DNA of 64,000 nucleotides from Roseiflexus castenholzii DSM 13941. GTDB lineage: Bacteria > Chloroflexota > Chloroflexia > Chloroflexales > Roseiflexaceae. Below, in pieces: positions 49,180 through 58,202 of this stretch. Position 1 is the first letter of the stretch. Each line of letters starts with the position of its first letter. The notes under the pieces were generated by a model that worked only from the letters and a program-made list of their open reading frames with translations, made no database searches and was not told the origin of the DNA. The stretch spans positions 372,001 to 436,000 of the forward strand of contig NC_009767.1 in NCBI RefSeq assembly GCF_000017805.1, in the 5' to 3' direction. Made by a program: the position numbers and the translations under genes.

Positions 49180-51015
49180 ATGATTCGAAGAAACGACATT
49201 CGTAACATTGCCATTATTGCCCATGTTGACCACGGCAAAACGACCCTGGTCGACGGGTTGCTGCGCCAGGGGCGCATTTTTCGTGAGAATCAACCGGTCG
49301 CCGAGCGTGTGCTGGACTCGAATGACCTTGAGCGCGAACGCGGCATTACGATCATGGCGAAGAACACCGCCGTCACCTACCGCGGCGTCAAGATCAATAT
49401 CGTCGATACGCCGGGGCATGCCGACTTCGGCGGTGAGGTCGAGCGGGTGATGAATATGGTCGATGGCGTGCTGCTGCTGGTCGATGCAGTCGATGGTCCT
49501 ATGCCGCAAACGCGGTTCGTTCTGCGCAAGGCGTTGCAGGCCGGGCATCGCGCAATCGTCGTCGTCAACAAGATCGACCGTCCGAATGCGCGCCCGAACC
49601 ACGTCGTCAATGAAACCTTCGACCTGTTCATCGAACTCGGTGCGACTGATGAACAGGCTGAGTTTGCCACGATTTACACCAATGCGCTCAAAGGGGTCGC
49701 CGGACGATCGCCGCTCAAAATCCACGACTCGCTCGAGCCACTGTTCGATGCTATCCTCGATCAGATCCCCGGTCCACAGGTCGATCCGGACGGTCCGGCG
49801 CAGTTGCTGGTGACGAACACGGTATACGACGATTACAAAGGCAAGATTCTGATCGGGCGCTTGCGGCGCGGGACATTGCGCAAAGGACAGGCGGTGGCGC
49901 GTATCGCGCGCGATGGCAGCGTGATCCCCGCAAAGGTCAGTCAATTGTTCGTCTTCAATGGCCTGGACCGGAACGAGATCGAGGAGGTCGCCGCCGGCGA
50001 CATTATTGCCATTGCAGGGATCGGTGACGCCAGCATTGGCGATACGATCGCCGATGCGCAATGCCCGGAGGCGCTGCCATCAATTGCGGTCGAAGAGCCG
50101 ACGGTGCGCATGACGTTTAGCGTCAATACCAGCCCCTTTGCCGGACGTGAAGGAACCCACGTCACCTCACGCACATTGCGCGAGCGACTCTACCAGGAAC
50201 TCGAGCGCGATGTGGCGCTGCGTGTCGCCGATACTGACTCGCCTGACGCTTTCATCGTCAGTGGACGCGGTGAACTCCACCTCACGATTCTCATCGAGAC
50301 GATGCGCCGCGAGGGGTATGAGTTCCAGGTCTCGCGTCCTGAGGTTATTTTCAAAGAGATCGATGGGGTCAAATACGAACCAATCGAGCAGGTCGAACTG
50401 GAAGTCGCCGAACCATATCAGGGCGCCGTCATCGAGTTGATGGGTCAGCGGCGTGGGCAGATGCGCGATATGAGCATCCGCGATGGCGGATCGGTGCATA
50501 TGATTTTCCACGTGCCAACCCGCGGTCTGCTTGGCTTCCGCCAGACGTTCCTGACCGCCACGCGCGGCGAGGGGGTGATGAACTCGTTGTTCATCGGGTA
50601 TGAACCGCTGGCAGGCGAGATCGTCACGCGATCCAACGGCTCGCTCGTCGCGTCGGAACGTGGCGTCGCCACTGCCTATGCGCTCAACCAGGCTCAGGAG
50701 CGCGGAACACTCTTCATCACACCCGGCACGGAAGTCTACGAAGGCATGATTGTCGGTCAGCACATCCGCGAGCGCGACCTGGAAGTAAACGTCTGTCGCC
50801 GCAAACATCTGACGAACATCCGCTCCTCGACGGCGGAAGAGGGCATCCGATTAGAAACGCCGCGCGTGCTGAGTCTTGATGACGCCATCGAGTACATTAG
50901 CGACGATGAGTTGGTCGAAGTGACGCCGAAGAGCATCCGGTTGCGGAAACGATTGCTCACCCTCACCGAGCGCCAGCGCGAACAGAAGCGGCGAGAGACC
51001 GGGGTTAAGAGTTAG
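49180..51015 (+). CDS. typA: Translational GTPase TypA/BipA
   Basis: A 611-residue ribosome-associated GTPase. G1 is AHVDHGKTT, G3 is DTPGHADF and G4 is NKIDRP; ERERGITI is the switch I G2 region. The elongation-factor-like domains and a BipA-specific C-terminal domain (GTEVYEGMIVGQHIRERDLE, then VNVCRRKHLTNIRSS) identify it as TypA, which acts in stress and ribosome assembly. ATG 49180 gives the family N-terminus (MIRRNDIRNIAIIAHVD); the open frame upstream to 48955 covers the leader. No strong ribosome binding site is seen. Confidence 0.97.
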   Translation: MIRRNDIRNIAIIAHVDHGKTTLVDGLLRQGRIFRENQPVAERVLDSNDLERERGITIMAKNTAVTYRGVKINIVDTPGHADFGGEVERVMNMVDGVLLLVDAVDGPMPQTRFVLRKALQAGHRAIVVVNKIDRPNARPNHVVNETFDLFIELGATDEQAEFATIYTNALKGVAGRSPLKIHDSLEPLFDAILDQIPGPQVDPDGPAQLLVTNTVYDDYKGKILIGRLRRGTLRKGQAVARIARDGSVIPAKVSQLFVFNGLDRNEIEEVAAGDIIAIAGIGDASIGDTIADAQCPEALPSIAVEEPTVRMTFSVNTSPFAGREGTHVTSRTLRERLYQELERDVALRVADTDSPDAFIVSGRGELHLTILIETMRREGYEFQVSRPEVIFKEIDGVKYEPIEQVELEVAEPYQGAVIELMGQRRGQMRDMSIRDGGSVHMIFHVPTRGLLGFRQTFLTATRGEGVMNSLFIGYEPLAGEIVTRSNGSLVASERGVATAYALNQAQERGTLFITPGTEVYEGMIVGQHIRERDLEVNVCRRKHLTNIRSSTAEEGIRLETPRVLSLDDAIEYISDDELVEVTPKSIRLRKRLLTLTERQREQKRRETGVKS

Positions 51016-51092
51016 AGAATGATTGATGGTTGTCGATAGATGAGCTTGCAATAATGACACTGTTCTGCAATTAAGTCGATCTTAACGTTTTC

Positions 51093-51122
51093 TTGACAAC
51101 CAATGTGGGGGTTGTCTAGCAT
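51093..51122 (+). promoter_or_regulatory. Sigma-70 promoter with overlapping inverted repeat
   Basis: TTGACA at 51093-51098 and TAGCAT at 51117-51122 (18-bp spacer). GACAACC (51095-51101) and GGTTGTC (51110-51116) form an inverted repeat filling the spacer, suggesting an operator for a repressor or a hairpin. The downstream gene starts at 51169. Confidence 0.6.
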
Positions 51123-51168
51123 GGGGACGTGTTGATACTTGCGTCATCTCCAGGGAGGAACACGTCCA

Positions 51169-52647
51169 ATGCATTATCTTTATCTCCGTCTTGCCCTGAT
51201 CGTGCTGTTGCTCGCGGCAGGCGCGAGCAGCGCGGCAGCGGCGCCCGCCGCCGAGGAAGGAAGTACGACCGCCGTTTTCTTTCGGGAAACGCAGAACTGG
51301 ATTGCACCGCCGTTCTATCAGTTCTGGAGCAAAAACGGCGGGTTGCCGATCTTTGGCTACCCGCTGGCGCCGACCGATTTGATGACTAGCCCGGACGACG
51401 GGAATACCTATGCCACCCAAATCTTTGAGCGCAACCGGCTTGAGTACCATCCTGAAAATCCTGAGCCATACCGGGTGCAACTTGGCCGCCTGGGCGTTGA
51501 GGTGCTGCAAAAGCAGGGGCGCAACTGGCAGGATTTTCCCAAGGGTACGCCAAAGCGCGGATGCGACTTCTTTCCTGAAACCGGGCATACCCTCTGTGAG
51601 CCGTTCCGCAGTTACTGGCGACGCTATGGGTTAGACCTGGGCTTTCGCGGCGTGACGCGCGCCGAGTCAATCGCCCTGTTCGGTCTGCCGATCTCTGAGC
51701 CGATGATGGAGACTAACGCCGATGGTGCGACGGTGCTGACGCAGTGGTTCGAACGCGCACGCTTCGAATATCATCCCAATAACCCGCCGCAGTATCGCGT
51801 CTTGCTCGGACTCCTCGGCAAGGAACTCTATGGACCCTATCGTCCCGGCGTGGCAAGCGTGAGCGGCAGGGTCGTGGAGCGCGGGATGCCGTTCTGGGAT
51901 GCGGTCAGCAATAGCGGTATGCAGATCAAGCAGGCGTCTGTCGGAATTGAGGGACCGTACTATCCCGAAGATCATCCGCTCAGCGGCGTGACGGAAGTGG
52001 TCATGACCTCGCAAGGGGAGATTTCCGTTTCGACCGAAGGATGGTTTACAACGCTCGTCGATATTCAACCCGATAACTCGTTCGCATTCAGCGACTTTAT
52101 TCCCACTTTGCCGGGCGCTTTCATGATGCTGGGGCCGGGAAGGATCGATGGCGTCTGCGCTGACGGAAAGGAAGCCGATTTCTTGTCGTATGGGTCAGTA
52201 CTGTTTGGGTCAGGCCAGGATTTGGATTTTGCTCTGGAAGGCGGTCAGGCAGCAAATTTTGGTGACTTTCGGGTGAATGTCATCTGTCTCTCCCCGCCCG
52301 AGCCCGACGCGCGCTATCACGACGCGGCGTTCGCCGCCGTGCAGTGCGCCGCCGGACGTCCCTTGACGCGCGACCCGGAGTTTGACGCCTTCGCCGTCGA
52401 AGCCCAGCGCGCACATAGAAATGAGCGCGTCGAGGCGATGGTGCGCGAACACCCTCGAATACGCGGCATCACTTTTCTTGGCGTCACGTTCGACGGAGCG
52501 CCGTCGTCCGACCCGTGCATCTTCGGCGGGAAGAACTTTCGCGACATTCGCCTCCTGTTTGAACAGGCGACGACGATCGGCGTCGCGGTCTTCCCGTCGT
52601 CATCCGCCAACTATCCCGTCGGCACGCTGGTCATCGTTCGAGACTGA
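51169..52647 (+). CDS. Secreted multi-repeat protein, Chloroflexi type
   Basis: A 492-residue exported protein. The N-terminus (YLYLRLALIVLLLAAGASS) is a signal peptide ending near AAAAPAA. Residues about 35-250 carry two copies of a repeat seen in many secreted proteins of this group: FFRETQNWIAPPFYQFWSKN, GYPLAPTD, IFERNRLEYHPENP and VQLGRLGVEVLQ; then FRSYWRRYG, GLPISEP, WFERARFEYHPNNP and VLLGLLGKEL. The C-terminal half (about 260-492) is different and unrecognised; two cysteines (ICLSPPE, VQCAAGR) may pair. AGGGAGGA precedes ATG 51169. Surface or extracellular function unknown. Confidence 0.85.
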   Translation: MHYLYLRLALIVLLLAAGASSAAAAPAAEEGSTTAVFFRETQNWIAPPFYQFWSKNGGLPIFGYPLAPTDLMTSPDDGNTYATQIFERNRLEYHPENPEPYRVQLGRLGVEVLQKQGRNWQDFPKGTPKRGCDFFPETGHTLCEPFRSYWRRYGLDLGFRGVTRAESIALFGLPISEPMMETNADGATVLTQWFERARFEYHPNNPPQYRVLLGLLGKELYGPYRPGVASVSGRVVERGMPFWDAVSNSGMQIKQASVGIEGPYYPEDHPLSGVTEVVMTSQGEISVSTEGWFTTLVDIQPDNSFAFSDFIPTLPGAFMMLGPGRIDGVCADGKEADFLSYGSVLFGSGQDLDFALEGGQAANFGDFRVNVICLSPPEPDARYHDAAFAAVQCAAGRPLTRDPEFDAFAVEAQRAHRNERVEAMVREHPRIRGITFLGVTFDGAPSSDPCIFGGKNFRDIRLLFEQATTIGVAVFPSSSANYPVGTLVIVRD

Positions 52648-52663
52648 CGGAACGGAGGACTCG

Positions 52664-52741
52664 ATGACATCATCAACTGCATCATCGCCCATGCGCCAGC
52701 GTCGCTGCGGCGCGCTGCTGGCGCTGCCATTCTGCTCATGA
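52664..52741 (+). CDS. Possible 25-aa small ORF or truncated leader
   Basis: ATG 52664 has GGAGGACTCG upstream, an excellent ribosome binding site, 16 bp after the secreted-protein stop. The peptide (SSTASSPMRQRRCGALLALP) looks like the start of an exported protein that ends after 25 residues. It is followed by a strong terminator, so either it is a tiny gene or the stub of a lost gene. Confidence 0.3.
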   Translation: MTSSTASSPMRQRRCGALLALPFCS

Positions 52742-52774
52742 TAACCGCGAAGGACAATGAGACCATGCTTGGAG

Positions 52775-52800
52775 GAGACGTTGCATAGCAACGTCTCTGT
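52775..52800 (+). terminator. Rho-independent terminator after the secreted protein gene
   Basis: GAGACGTTGC-ATA-GCAACGTCTC is a perfect 10-bp stem with a 3-nt loop followed by TGTTCCGTCCTTT. Confidence 0.75.
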
Positions 52801-52872
52801 TCCGTCCTTTCCCGTGCGTGCGTTGTGCCGGTGACGCCCGGTGCAACCGAACGGTCTCGGCTTGGAGGCGCA

Positions 52873-53134
52873 TTACGCGAACCCATACAATCGGGCAGCG
52901 TTCGAGAAGAATGTGTCCTCAATCTGGCGATCGCTGAGTTTGAGGCGCCACGCTGCGAGTTTCAGGCTGCGAAGCGACTCGCTGCCGATCAGCGCCGGAT
53001 GCAGTGTCGTATGTCGCTCGTCGAGACGCATGTCCTCAGCGTAGAACCGGTGGAACGAGTCGCCGATTGCAACGCAACGACCGCAAATGTGGCTGATCGG
53101 GAAGTCGGCGCCGTACAGCAGGCGGCAGCCGCCC
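52873..53134 (-). pseudogene. Amidohydrolase (amidohydrolase_2) C-terminal remnant
   Basis: The last ~85 codons read CRLLYGADFPISHICGRCVA, then LIGSESLRSLKLAAWRLKL and IEDTFFSNAARLYGF, the conserved end of TIM-barrel amidohydrolases (the Asp in YGADFP is a metal ligand in that family). Upstream of position ~53135 the frame loses all similarity and enters sequence that is coding on the other strand, so most of the gene is missing. Confidence 0.72.
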
Positions 53135-53295
53135 AATACGGAAAAACCTGGGGCATCACCGCGCCTTCGATTGATGCGCTGATGCGCTACCGCGAACTGG
53201 GCGCGCAGATCATCCCTTGGGGTGGCGACTTCGCACTCGCTGATGTGCTGAAACGGCGTGGACGCGAACTGGCGGCGCTTGATGAGAGCGCCTGA
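53135..53295 (+). pseudogene. HpcH/HpaI-type aldolase C-terminal remnant
   Basis: The plus frame ends YGKTWGITAPSIDALMRYRE, then LGAQIIPWGGDFALADVLKR, which resembles the C-terminal strand-helix segment of the HpcH/HpaI aldolase/citrate lyase family (GK-x-x-GI and G-x-D-x-x-L patterns). The 5' portion is replaced by the antisense amidohydrolase remnant. The two fragments meet tail-first near 53130. Identification is by eye. Confidence 0.5.
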
Positions 53296-53501
53296 AAAAG
53301 GGAGGTCTCTTTCTGATCGGCTCATCACTGCCCAACCTTGATCTGATGGAATCTTCACCTATCGCAGCATCGTTTCCTCTGGCGCGAGCAATCATACACG
53401 CAGGCTGGGCAAGGCAGCGGCAACCGAGGCGTTACGCTCCGCAGCGTCAGTATTGGCTCGAACCAACCAGCAGACGCACCCGGCACTTCAGGTGCGTATT
53501 T

Positions 53502-53765
53502 CTATTTCAACCGATCAACCAGGTCGATGTACTGATGCATCGCCGCATCCCTGGACACCCCCTTGAGTTTCGCCCAGGCATCGTACTTCGCCTGACCGAC
53601 AAAATCGAAGCCGCCGGGACGCTTGCCGCTGACATCGCCGACGGTCGCCTGTTTGTAGAGGGCGTAGAGTTGCAGCATCGTTTCATTATCAGGACGCTTC
53701 GACAGCCGCGTGGCGGCTTCAGCGGCGGCGGTGAATTTCGCTTCGAGTTCAGCGCTCATTGTCAT
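53502..53765 (-). CDS. Acyl-CoA-binding protein (ACBP)
   Basis: An 87-residue four-helix protein with the ACBP motifs LQLYALYKQATVGDVSG and KYDAWAKLKGVSRDAAMHQY. It binds long-chain acyl-CoA esters in the cytosol. ACBPs are common in eukaryotes and patchy in bacteria. ATG 53765 overlaps the stop of the upstream asparaginase-like gene (ATGA), so the two are translationally coupled. Length equals the family norm. A GCACC/GGTGC hairpin after the stop (plus-strand 53475-53496) may terminate the unit. Confidence 0.93.
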   Translation of the reverse strand: MTMSAELEAKFTAAAEAATRLSKRPDNETMLQLYALYKQATVGDVSGKRPGGFDFVGQAKYDAWAKLKGVSRDAAMHQYIDLVDRLK

Positions 53766-54766
53766 ACTCCTGTCACGATCTCTCTACCTTCAATACAGTA
53801 CGCATATGCCATGCGTGGAGTGTTAAACGCAAAGCCTATCCTTCCTCGCACATCCAGCAGGATAACGCCTCCTAACCCGTAAACACGCTGTTCGAGGCGT
53901 TCGATAGCCATGCGCGCTGCATCCGCCGGCGCATGCCCGGCGCCCAGAAGGTCGGTCGCCGTCTTTGCCAGTAACACTTTGATAATCGACTCCCCCCAAC
54001 CGGTCGATGCGCAGCCGCCGGTCTGCACATCGGCGTACAACCCTGCGCCGATCAACGGCGTGTCGCCGACCCGTCCAGGGAGTTTGAACGGCGTGCCGCC
54101 GGTCGATGTCGCAACCGCCAGGTTTCCGTAACGATCGAGCGCCACGGCGCCCACCGTATCGCCCGGCTGATCGCAGCGCAAAGGGTGATGTTCGGCGTGC
54201 AGAGAAGCGGCGTATGCCGTTTCACGGTCGCTGCCTCCCCATACAATACCGCGCTGCCCGGCGATTTCGCCAGGCGGTCGCTGGAAGGCATCCGGCGTGC
54301 GGTACGCCTCACGATGCCGCAGTTCCTCCCAGCGCATGCGCTCACGCGGCACAACCAGGTCTTCATTGGCGCACCGCTCGATACCGACCGCATCGGCAAA
54401 ATGTTCGGCGCCCTGACCGACGAGCAAGACCGCTTCACTGTCGAGCACGCGGCGCGCCAGTGTGACCGGATTGCGAACGCCACGCACTGCGGCGACAGCG
54501 CCCGACCGCAATGTGGCGCCGTCCATGAGAGCAGCATCGAGTTCGACCAATCCATTGCGATTGAGCACTGAACCAACACCCGAATCGAACGCGGGATCGT
54601 CTTCCATAACACGTACTGCCGACTCAACGGCATCAAGCGCGGAGGCGCCGCTGCTCAGCGCCTCCCAGCCAACCATCAGCGCGCGACGGCATCCAGCGAG
54701 ATGCGGTTCGACCTCGTCGTCGGGAATATCCCACGCACCGCCGTGAACGACCAGAGCTATTGGCAT
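53762..54766 (-). CDS. Isoaspartyl peptidase / L-asparaginase (Ntn-hydrolase, plant type)
   Basis: A 334-residue Ntn hydrolase of the plant-type asparaginase family, autoprocessed at Thr. The nucleophile is in PGDTVGAVALD, followed by GNLAVATSTGGTPFKLPGRVGDTP; the N-terminal half begins ALVVHGGAWDIPDDEV and has DAVESAVRVMEDDPAFDSG. The last residues end CIEGREIVTGV. AGGAGG precedes ATG 54766; the frame upstream to 54865 overlaps the neighbour and is rejected. Coupling to ACBP is positional only. It may hydrolyse isoaspartyl dipeptides or asparagine. Confidence 0.94.
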   Translation of the reverse strand: MPIALVVHGGAWDIPDDEVEPHLAGCRRALMVGWEALSSGASALDAVESAVRVMEDDPAFDSGVGSVLNRNGLVELDAALMDGATLRSGAVAAVRGVRNPVTLARRVLDSEAVLLVGQGAEHFADAVGIERCANEDLVVPRERMRWEELRHREAYRTPDAFQRPPGEIAGQRGIVWGGSDRETAYAASLHAEHHPLRCDQPGDTVGAVALDRYGNLAVATSTGGTPFKLPGRVGDTPLIGAGLYADVQTGGCASTGWGESIIKVLLAKTATDLLGAGHAPADAARMAIERLEQRVYGLGGVILLDVRGRIGFAFNTPRMAYAYCIEGREIVTGV

Positions 54767-54798
54767 TTCACGCCTCCTCGCCGGATATTCTTCCGTCT

Positions 54799-55398
54799 TC
54801 ACGTTCCACCGGCGGCAACCGACGGATGCGCCGAATCCGGCGGCGCGTCGCCGGTTGCATGCCACAACTGTCGCAGATAGACAAATGCTGAGAGGGCGAA
54901 AGGCGCCATCGCAGCATAGAGCGCCGGGCGTCCGCTGCGTGGACCGTCGGCAAGGTAGAGCAGCATCGCCAGCGTCAACGCCAGGGTCGTTGCTTTACCC
55001 GACGGATGCGCGGTTGCGATGACCCGCCGGCGTCGATAGATCAGCAACCCTCCAATGATAATCGCAACATCGCGCCCCACGATGAGCGCCGTCGCCCACC
55101 AGGGGAACCCGCGCACCCGCGAGAGCGTCACAGATGTTGCATCGATCATTAACTTATCCGCCACCGGGTCGAGCAGTTTGCCGAGCGGCGAAACTTCGTG
55201 TCTGCGGCGGGCAATAGTCCCATCAATCGCATCGGTAAACATTGCGGCGCCAAGAATACCGAGCGCCCGCCAACGCTGTTCAGGGCGCTGCATCGCATGC
55301 AGTGCTGCCGGCAACATCAGCAGGCGCGCCAGCGTCAACAGGTTGGCGGGGTAGAACACCTCGCGCAGTGTAAAGGTATGACGCAGGTGAGCAGACAT
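54799..55398 (-). CDS. CDP-alcohol phosphatidyltransferase
   Basis: A 199-residue membrane enzyme of phospholipid synthesis. The signature DAIDGTIARRRHEVSPLGKL followed by LDPVADK fits D-G-x2-A-R-x8-G-x3-D-x3-D. Hydrophobic segments around RALGILGAAMF, WWATALIVGRDVAIIIGGL and TLALTLAMLLYL are membrane helices. It could be phosphatidylglycerophosphate synthase (PgsA), but the alcohol substrate cannot be told. ATG 55398 starts 2 bp before the stop of the DUF4013 gene upstream, so the genes are tightly packed. Confidence 0.9.
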   Translation of the reverse strand: MSAHLRHTFTLREVFYPANLLTLARLLMLPAALHAMQRPEQRWRALGILGAAMFTDAIDGTIARRRHEVSPLGKLLDPVADKLMIDATSVTLSRVRGFPWWATALIVGRDVAIIIGGLLIYRRRRVIATAHPSGKATTLALTLAMLLYLADGPRSGRPALYAAMAPFALSAFVYLRQLWHATGDAPPDSAHPSVAAGGT

Positions 55399-55399
55399 A

Positions 55400-56119
55400 T
55401 CAGTACGATGGCGGCGGACCATAGCCCGGCGGCGGTCCGTAGTAGCCTGGCGCAGCATAGACCGGTTGCTGCGCCGGGAAGATGCGCTGCATCGCCTGAC
55501 CAACCGCATGCCCGATCATACACTGCGCATAGAATGCGGTGAACAGCACGCCGATGCCGCACGCAATGGCGCCCAAACCCGCAACAACACCGGCGATGAT
55601 GCCTACAACCAGGATCATCAGGAACACGCCGATATGATTGCGCAGCATGGCGAGAACCTCGCCGAATTTGAACGCCTCGCCGAACGAATCGGTTGCCAGA
55701 TAGCGCATGATTGCCGCCAACGCGGCAAAACCGCACACAATCGCGGCGATAAAGATCAGCGGGAGGAAACAGAGACTGAGCAATCCAACAAACGCCGCCC
55801 CCCCCTCCGACTCGCCTGAAATCGCTGCGGCAGCAATAGTAAGCGCCACGAAGATTCCATAGATAATCGCCACCGGCAACACATAGACGAACTGGATCAC
55901 AAACGCCATAAAGCCCGTCTTCAGAAGATCGCCGAATTCCCCCCATGCCGGGAGCGGACGCGGGTTGCCGCGCGCCACATTTTGCGCCACACGGTACGAA
56001 TACCCCTGAACGGCGAACGTTCCCACAATCGGTATCAGAGGGATCAAAGCGCCGATCAGCACCTTCGTAATCCACTGTTCGTCCTCGGTCACGAAACTGA
56101 AGGTCTTTCCGATCTCCAT
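55400..56119 (-). CDS. DUF4013-type membrane protein
   Basis: A 239-residue integral membrane protein with about five hydrophobic segments (VLIGALIPLIPIVGTFAVQG, GFMAFVIQFVYVLPVAIIYG, AFVGLLSLCFLPLIFIAAIV, VFLMILVVGIIAGVVAGLGA). GYSYRVAQNVARGNPRPLPA is the characteristic DUF4013 motif before the first loop. The C-terminus (PGYYGPPPGYGPPPSY) is a Pro/Gly/Tyr tail. Function unknown. AGGAGGAG precedes ATG 56119. It is a paralogue of the protein just upstream. Confidence 0.85.
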   Translation of the reverse strand: MEIGKTFSFVTEDEQWITKVLIGALIPLIPIVGTFAVQGYSYRVAQNVARGNPRPLPAWGEFGDLLKTGFMAFVIQFVYVLPVAIIYGIFVALTIAAAAISGESEGGAAFVGLLSLCFLPLIFIAAIVCGFAALAAIMRYLATDSFGEAFKFGEVLAMLRNHIGVFLMILVVGIIAGVVAGLGAIACGIGVLFTAFYAQCMIGHAVGQAMQRIFPAQQPVYAAPGYYGPPPGYGPPPSY

Positions 56120-56131
56120 GTCTCCTCCTTG

Positions 56132-56857
56132 CTACATCAGTTCACTGACACGGGAGAGTCCGCGTCGCTCGAGTTCGCGTTCCGCTGCAACATATATCTG
56201 AGCAACGAGAAGGTGCGCATAAAGCAGCGCGATCAACGTCAGCCAGATCAGCACCAGAACGATCACCAGAACGCCGGGAATGGTCAGGTTGGCGACCAGG
56301 AACGTCACCCCTCCAAGGGCGATCGCCGGCAAATAGGCAGGCAGCGACACCAGACGCGCCCGGAAGTACACCCCGCGCGCGCCGGGTCGCAACGCTTCGC
56401 GCAAGGAGCGCATACTCATCGCATGCTCCGGTGAAGCATCCTGCACATAGATCAGGCGACCGACCATCGAAACGCTGCTCATAAACATGAAGATCACATA
56501 CATGAGCGCGACAACGCCAACGATGGTCAGGGCCTGGTTGGCAAACGCCGGGGAATTGCTCAATACCGCCGAAAACGCCACACAAAAGGCGACGACTCCC
56601 GCAACCATGAACGGCATGACATAAAATAGAAAGTCGATAATCCAGGCGAACATCCCCATCAACCAGCGCGTCGACCAGTCGAACCACGGAGGAAGCGGCG
56701 CAGGATACCCTTTCCGCGAGTTGTCGATATACTCAATAATCCATCCGCCGGCAAACGGCGCACCGACGACCGACATGAATAACGCGCCGCCGATCAGGAT
56801 TTTGCGCCACCAGAGCGGGTCGCTATGCACAGTTCGGATGGCGGTTCGGAGATCCAT
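56132..56857 (-). CDS. DUF4013-like membrane protein (paralogue)
   Basis: A 241-residue membrane protein resembling its neighbour at 55400: WWRKILIGGALFMSVVGAPF, IEYIDNSRKGYPAPLPPW (the family loop), then four to five further hydrophobic segments. It lacks the Pro-rich tail. ATG 56857 (MDLRTAIRTVHSDP) is supported by family start; the frame extends upstream to 57103 without homology. The 12-bp gap to the next DUF4013 gene indicates co-transcription. Function unknown. Confidence 0.82.
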   Translation of the reverse strand: MDLRTAIRTVHSDPLWWRKILIGGALFMSVVGAPFAGGWIIEYIDNSRKGYPAPLPPWFDWSTRWLMGMFAWIIDFLFYVMPFMVAGVVAFCVAFSAVLSNSPAFANQALTIVGVVALMYVIFMFMSSVSMVGRLIYVQDASPEHAMSMRSLREALRPGARGVYFRARLVSLPAYLPAIALGGVTFLVANLTIPGVLVIVLVLIWLTLIALLYAHLLVAQIYVAAERELERRGLSRVSELM

Positions 56858-57020
56858 GCAATCAAGGGGGAGTACTCGCTGAAGAACGGGACACGAACAA
56901 ACGTCTAGCCGAACATCACAACCACTGTCATGGCGCGGCGCGCTGGCGCCCGGAGTGCGCGAGCACGTCACGAGCAATAGCGTGAAGCGCAGTACATTGC
57001 GACAATACCCAGGCGCCGGG

Positions 57021-58202
57021 CTACAACGCTGCAAGGTATTGCCGCAACGCATCGAACGCCATCGTGCCGGCAAAATCCCAGACGTCCTCGCTGCGCATAT
57101 CAAAGCGGCGGCGCCACTCGTTCACCCCGCCATCGTGGGCGAGCGCCACGCACATCGTGGCGAAGCCATCCGCTGCAATTACGCTCGACGGTTGCAGTGC
57201 CAGCCCGACATCGGCGCGCCACTGATGACGCACTGCGACAGCGCCGGTGCGCGCCAGGCTCTGCGCCGCCTCATCGTCGGTTGGAATATCCGCCGGGTGA
57301 ATAATCACGCCCCGCAACGCGGCAAGCGCATCTTTTTGGGCGCTCAGGGCATGGTACAGCGGCGCAGCAGCCACGCCCTCATGCAGCGCGATCGTTTTGC
57401 CGCGCTCGCGCAGCAGACGGGCGACTGTCTGATCCAGGCGTTCGGCGCCAAGCAGGTTCGCGCCAAGCCGTTCACGGATCGTCGCCTCGACCCCGGCAAT
57501 CATCGCCTCAGCATCGGCGCGGCTGTTCGCCCTGGCGCCGATACGCAACTCATACTGCGCACGCTTGGCGGAAATCCCAAGCGTCGGGTTGGTTTGCGTC
57601 ATCAGATCGGCAAGCAATTCGCCGATCACGCTCTCGCCAAGTCCGACGGCGTGCAGGGTGCGCACCAGGATGACGCCAGTTTCACCACGCTCATCGCGCA
57701 AGTACGGCAGTATGGCGTTTTCCCAAAGGTAGCGCATTTCGGAAGGAACGCCGGGCAGCACAACGACTGTACCACGCGCATCTTCGACAATGAACGCGGG
57801 CGCAGTGCCGCGCGGATTTTCCACGATCCGCGCGCCTTCGGGAACATGCGCCTGACGGCGATTACTCTGCGGCATGGGACGACCAAATGCGCGAAAGCGC
57901 GCTTCGATCTGGTCGAGCAGGTGCTGATGAAAGATAAGCGGACGCTGGAGGGCGCGCGCAACCGCTTCGCGCGTCACATCATCGACCGTCGGACCAAGCC
58001 CGCCGGTGCAGATCAGGAGATCGGCGCGCCCGAGCGCTTCACTGATCGCTGCGGCAATACGCTCTTCGTTATCGCCGACAACCGACTTGCGGAACAGATT
58101 GATGCCGATGGCAGCCAACTGCTGCGCCAGATAGGCGCTATTTGTATCGATCGTCTCGCCGAGCAACAACTCCGAGCCGATCGCCAGAATCTCAGCGTTC
58201 AT
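57021..58202 (-). CDS. cinA: CinA-like protein with degenerate C-terminal (PncC) domain
   Basis: A 393-residue CinA-family protein. The N-terminal domain (1-170) is MoaB/MogA-like: MNAEILAIGSELLLGETIDT, CTGGLGPTVDDVTREAVARA and VVLPGVPSEM. The C-terminal domain normally contains an ESCTGG motif with the catalytic Ser of the NMN deamidase; here the equivalent KTIALHEGVAAAPLYHALSA has HEGVAA instead, so that activity is probably lost. Total length is normal, so this is substitution, not truncation. AGGAG precedes ATG 58202, and the start overlaps the upstream YtxH-like gene by 11 bp. Confidence 0.9.
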   Translation of the reverse strand: MNAEILAIGSELLLGETIDTNSAYLAQQLAAIGINLFRKSVVGDNEERIAAAISEALGRADLLICTGGLGPTVDDVTREAVARALQRPLIFHQHLLDQIEARFRAFGRPMPQSNRRQAHVPEGARIVENPRGTAPAFIVEDARGTVVVLPGVPSEMRYLWENAILPYLRDERGETGVILVRTLHAVGLGESVIGELLADLMTQTNPTLGISAKRAQYELRIGARANSRADAEAMIAGVEATIRERLGANLLGAERLDQTVARLLRERGKTIALHEGVAAAPLYHALSAQKDALAALRGVIIHPADIPTDDEAAQSLARTGAVAVRHQWRADVGLALQPSSVIAADGFATMCVALAHDGGVNEWRRRFDMRSEDVWDFAGTMAFDALRQYLAAL

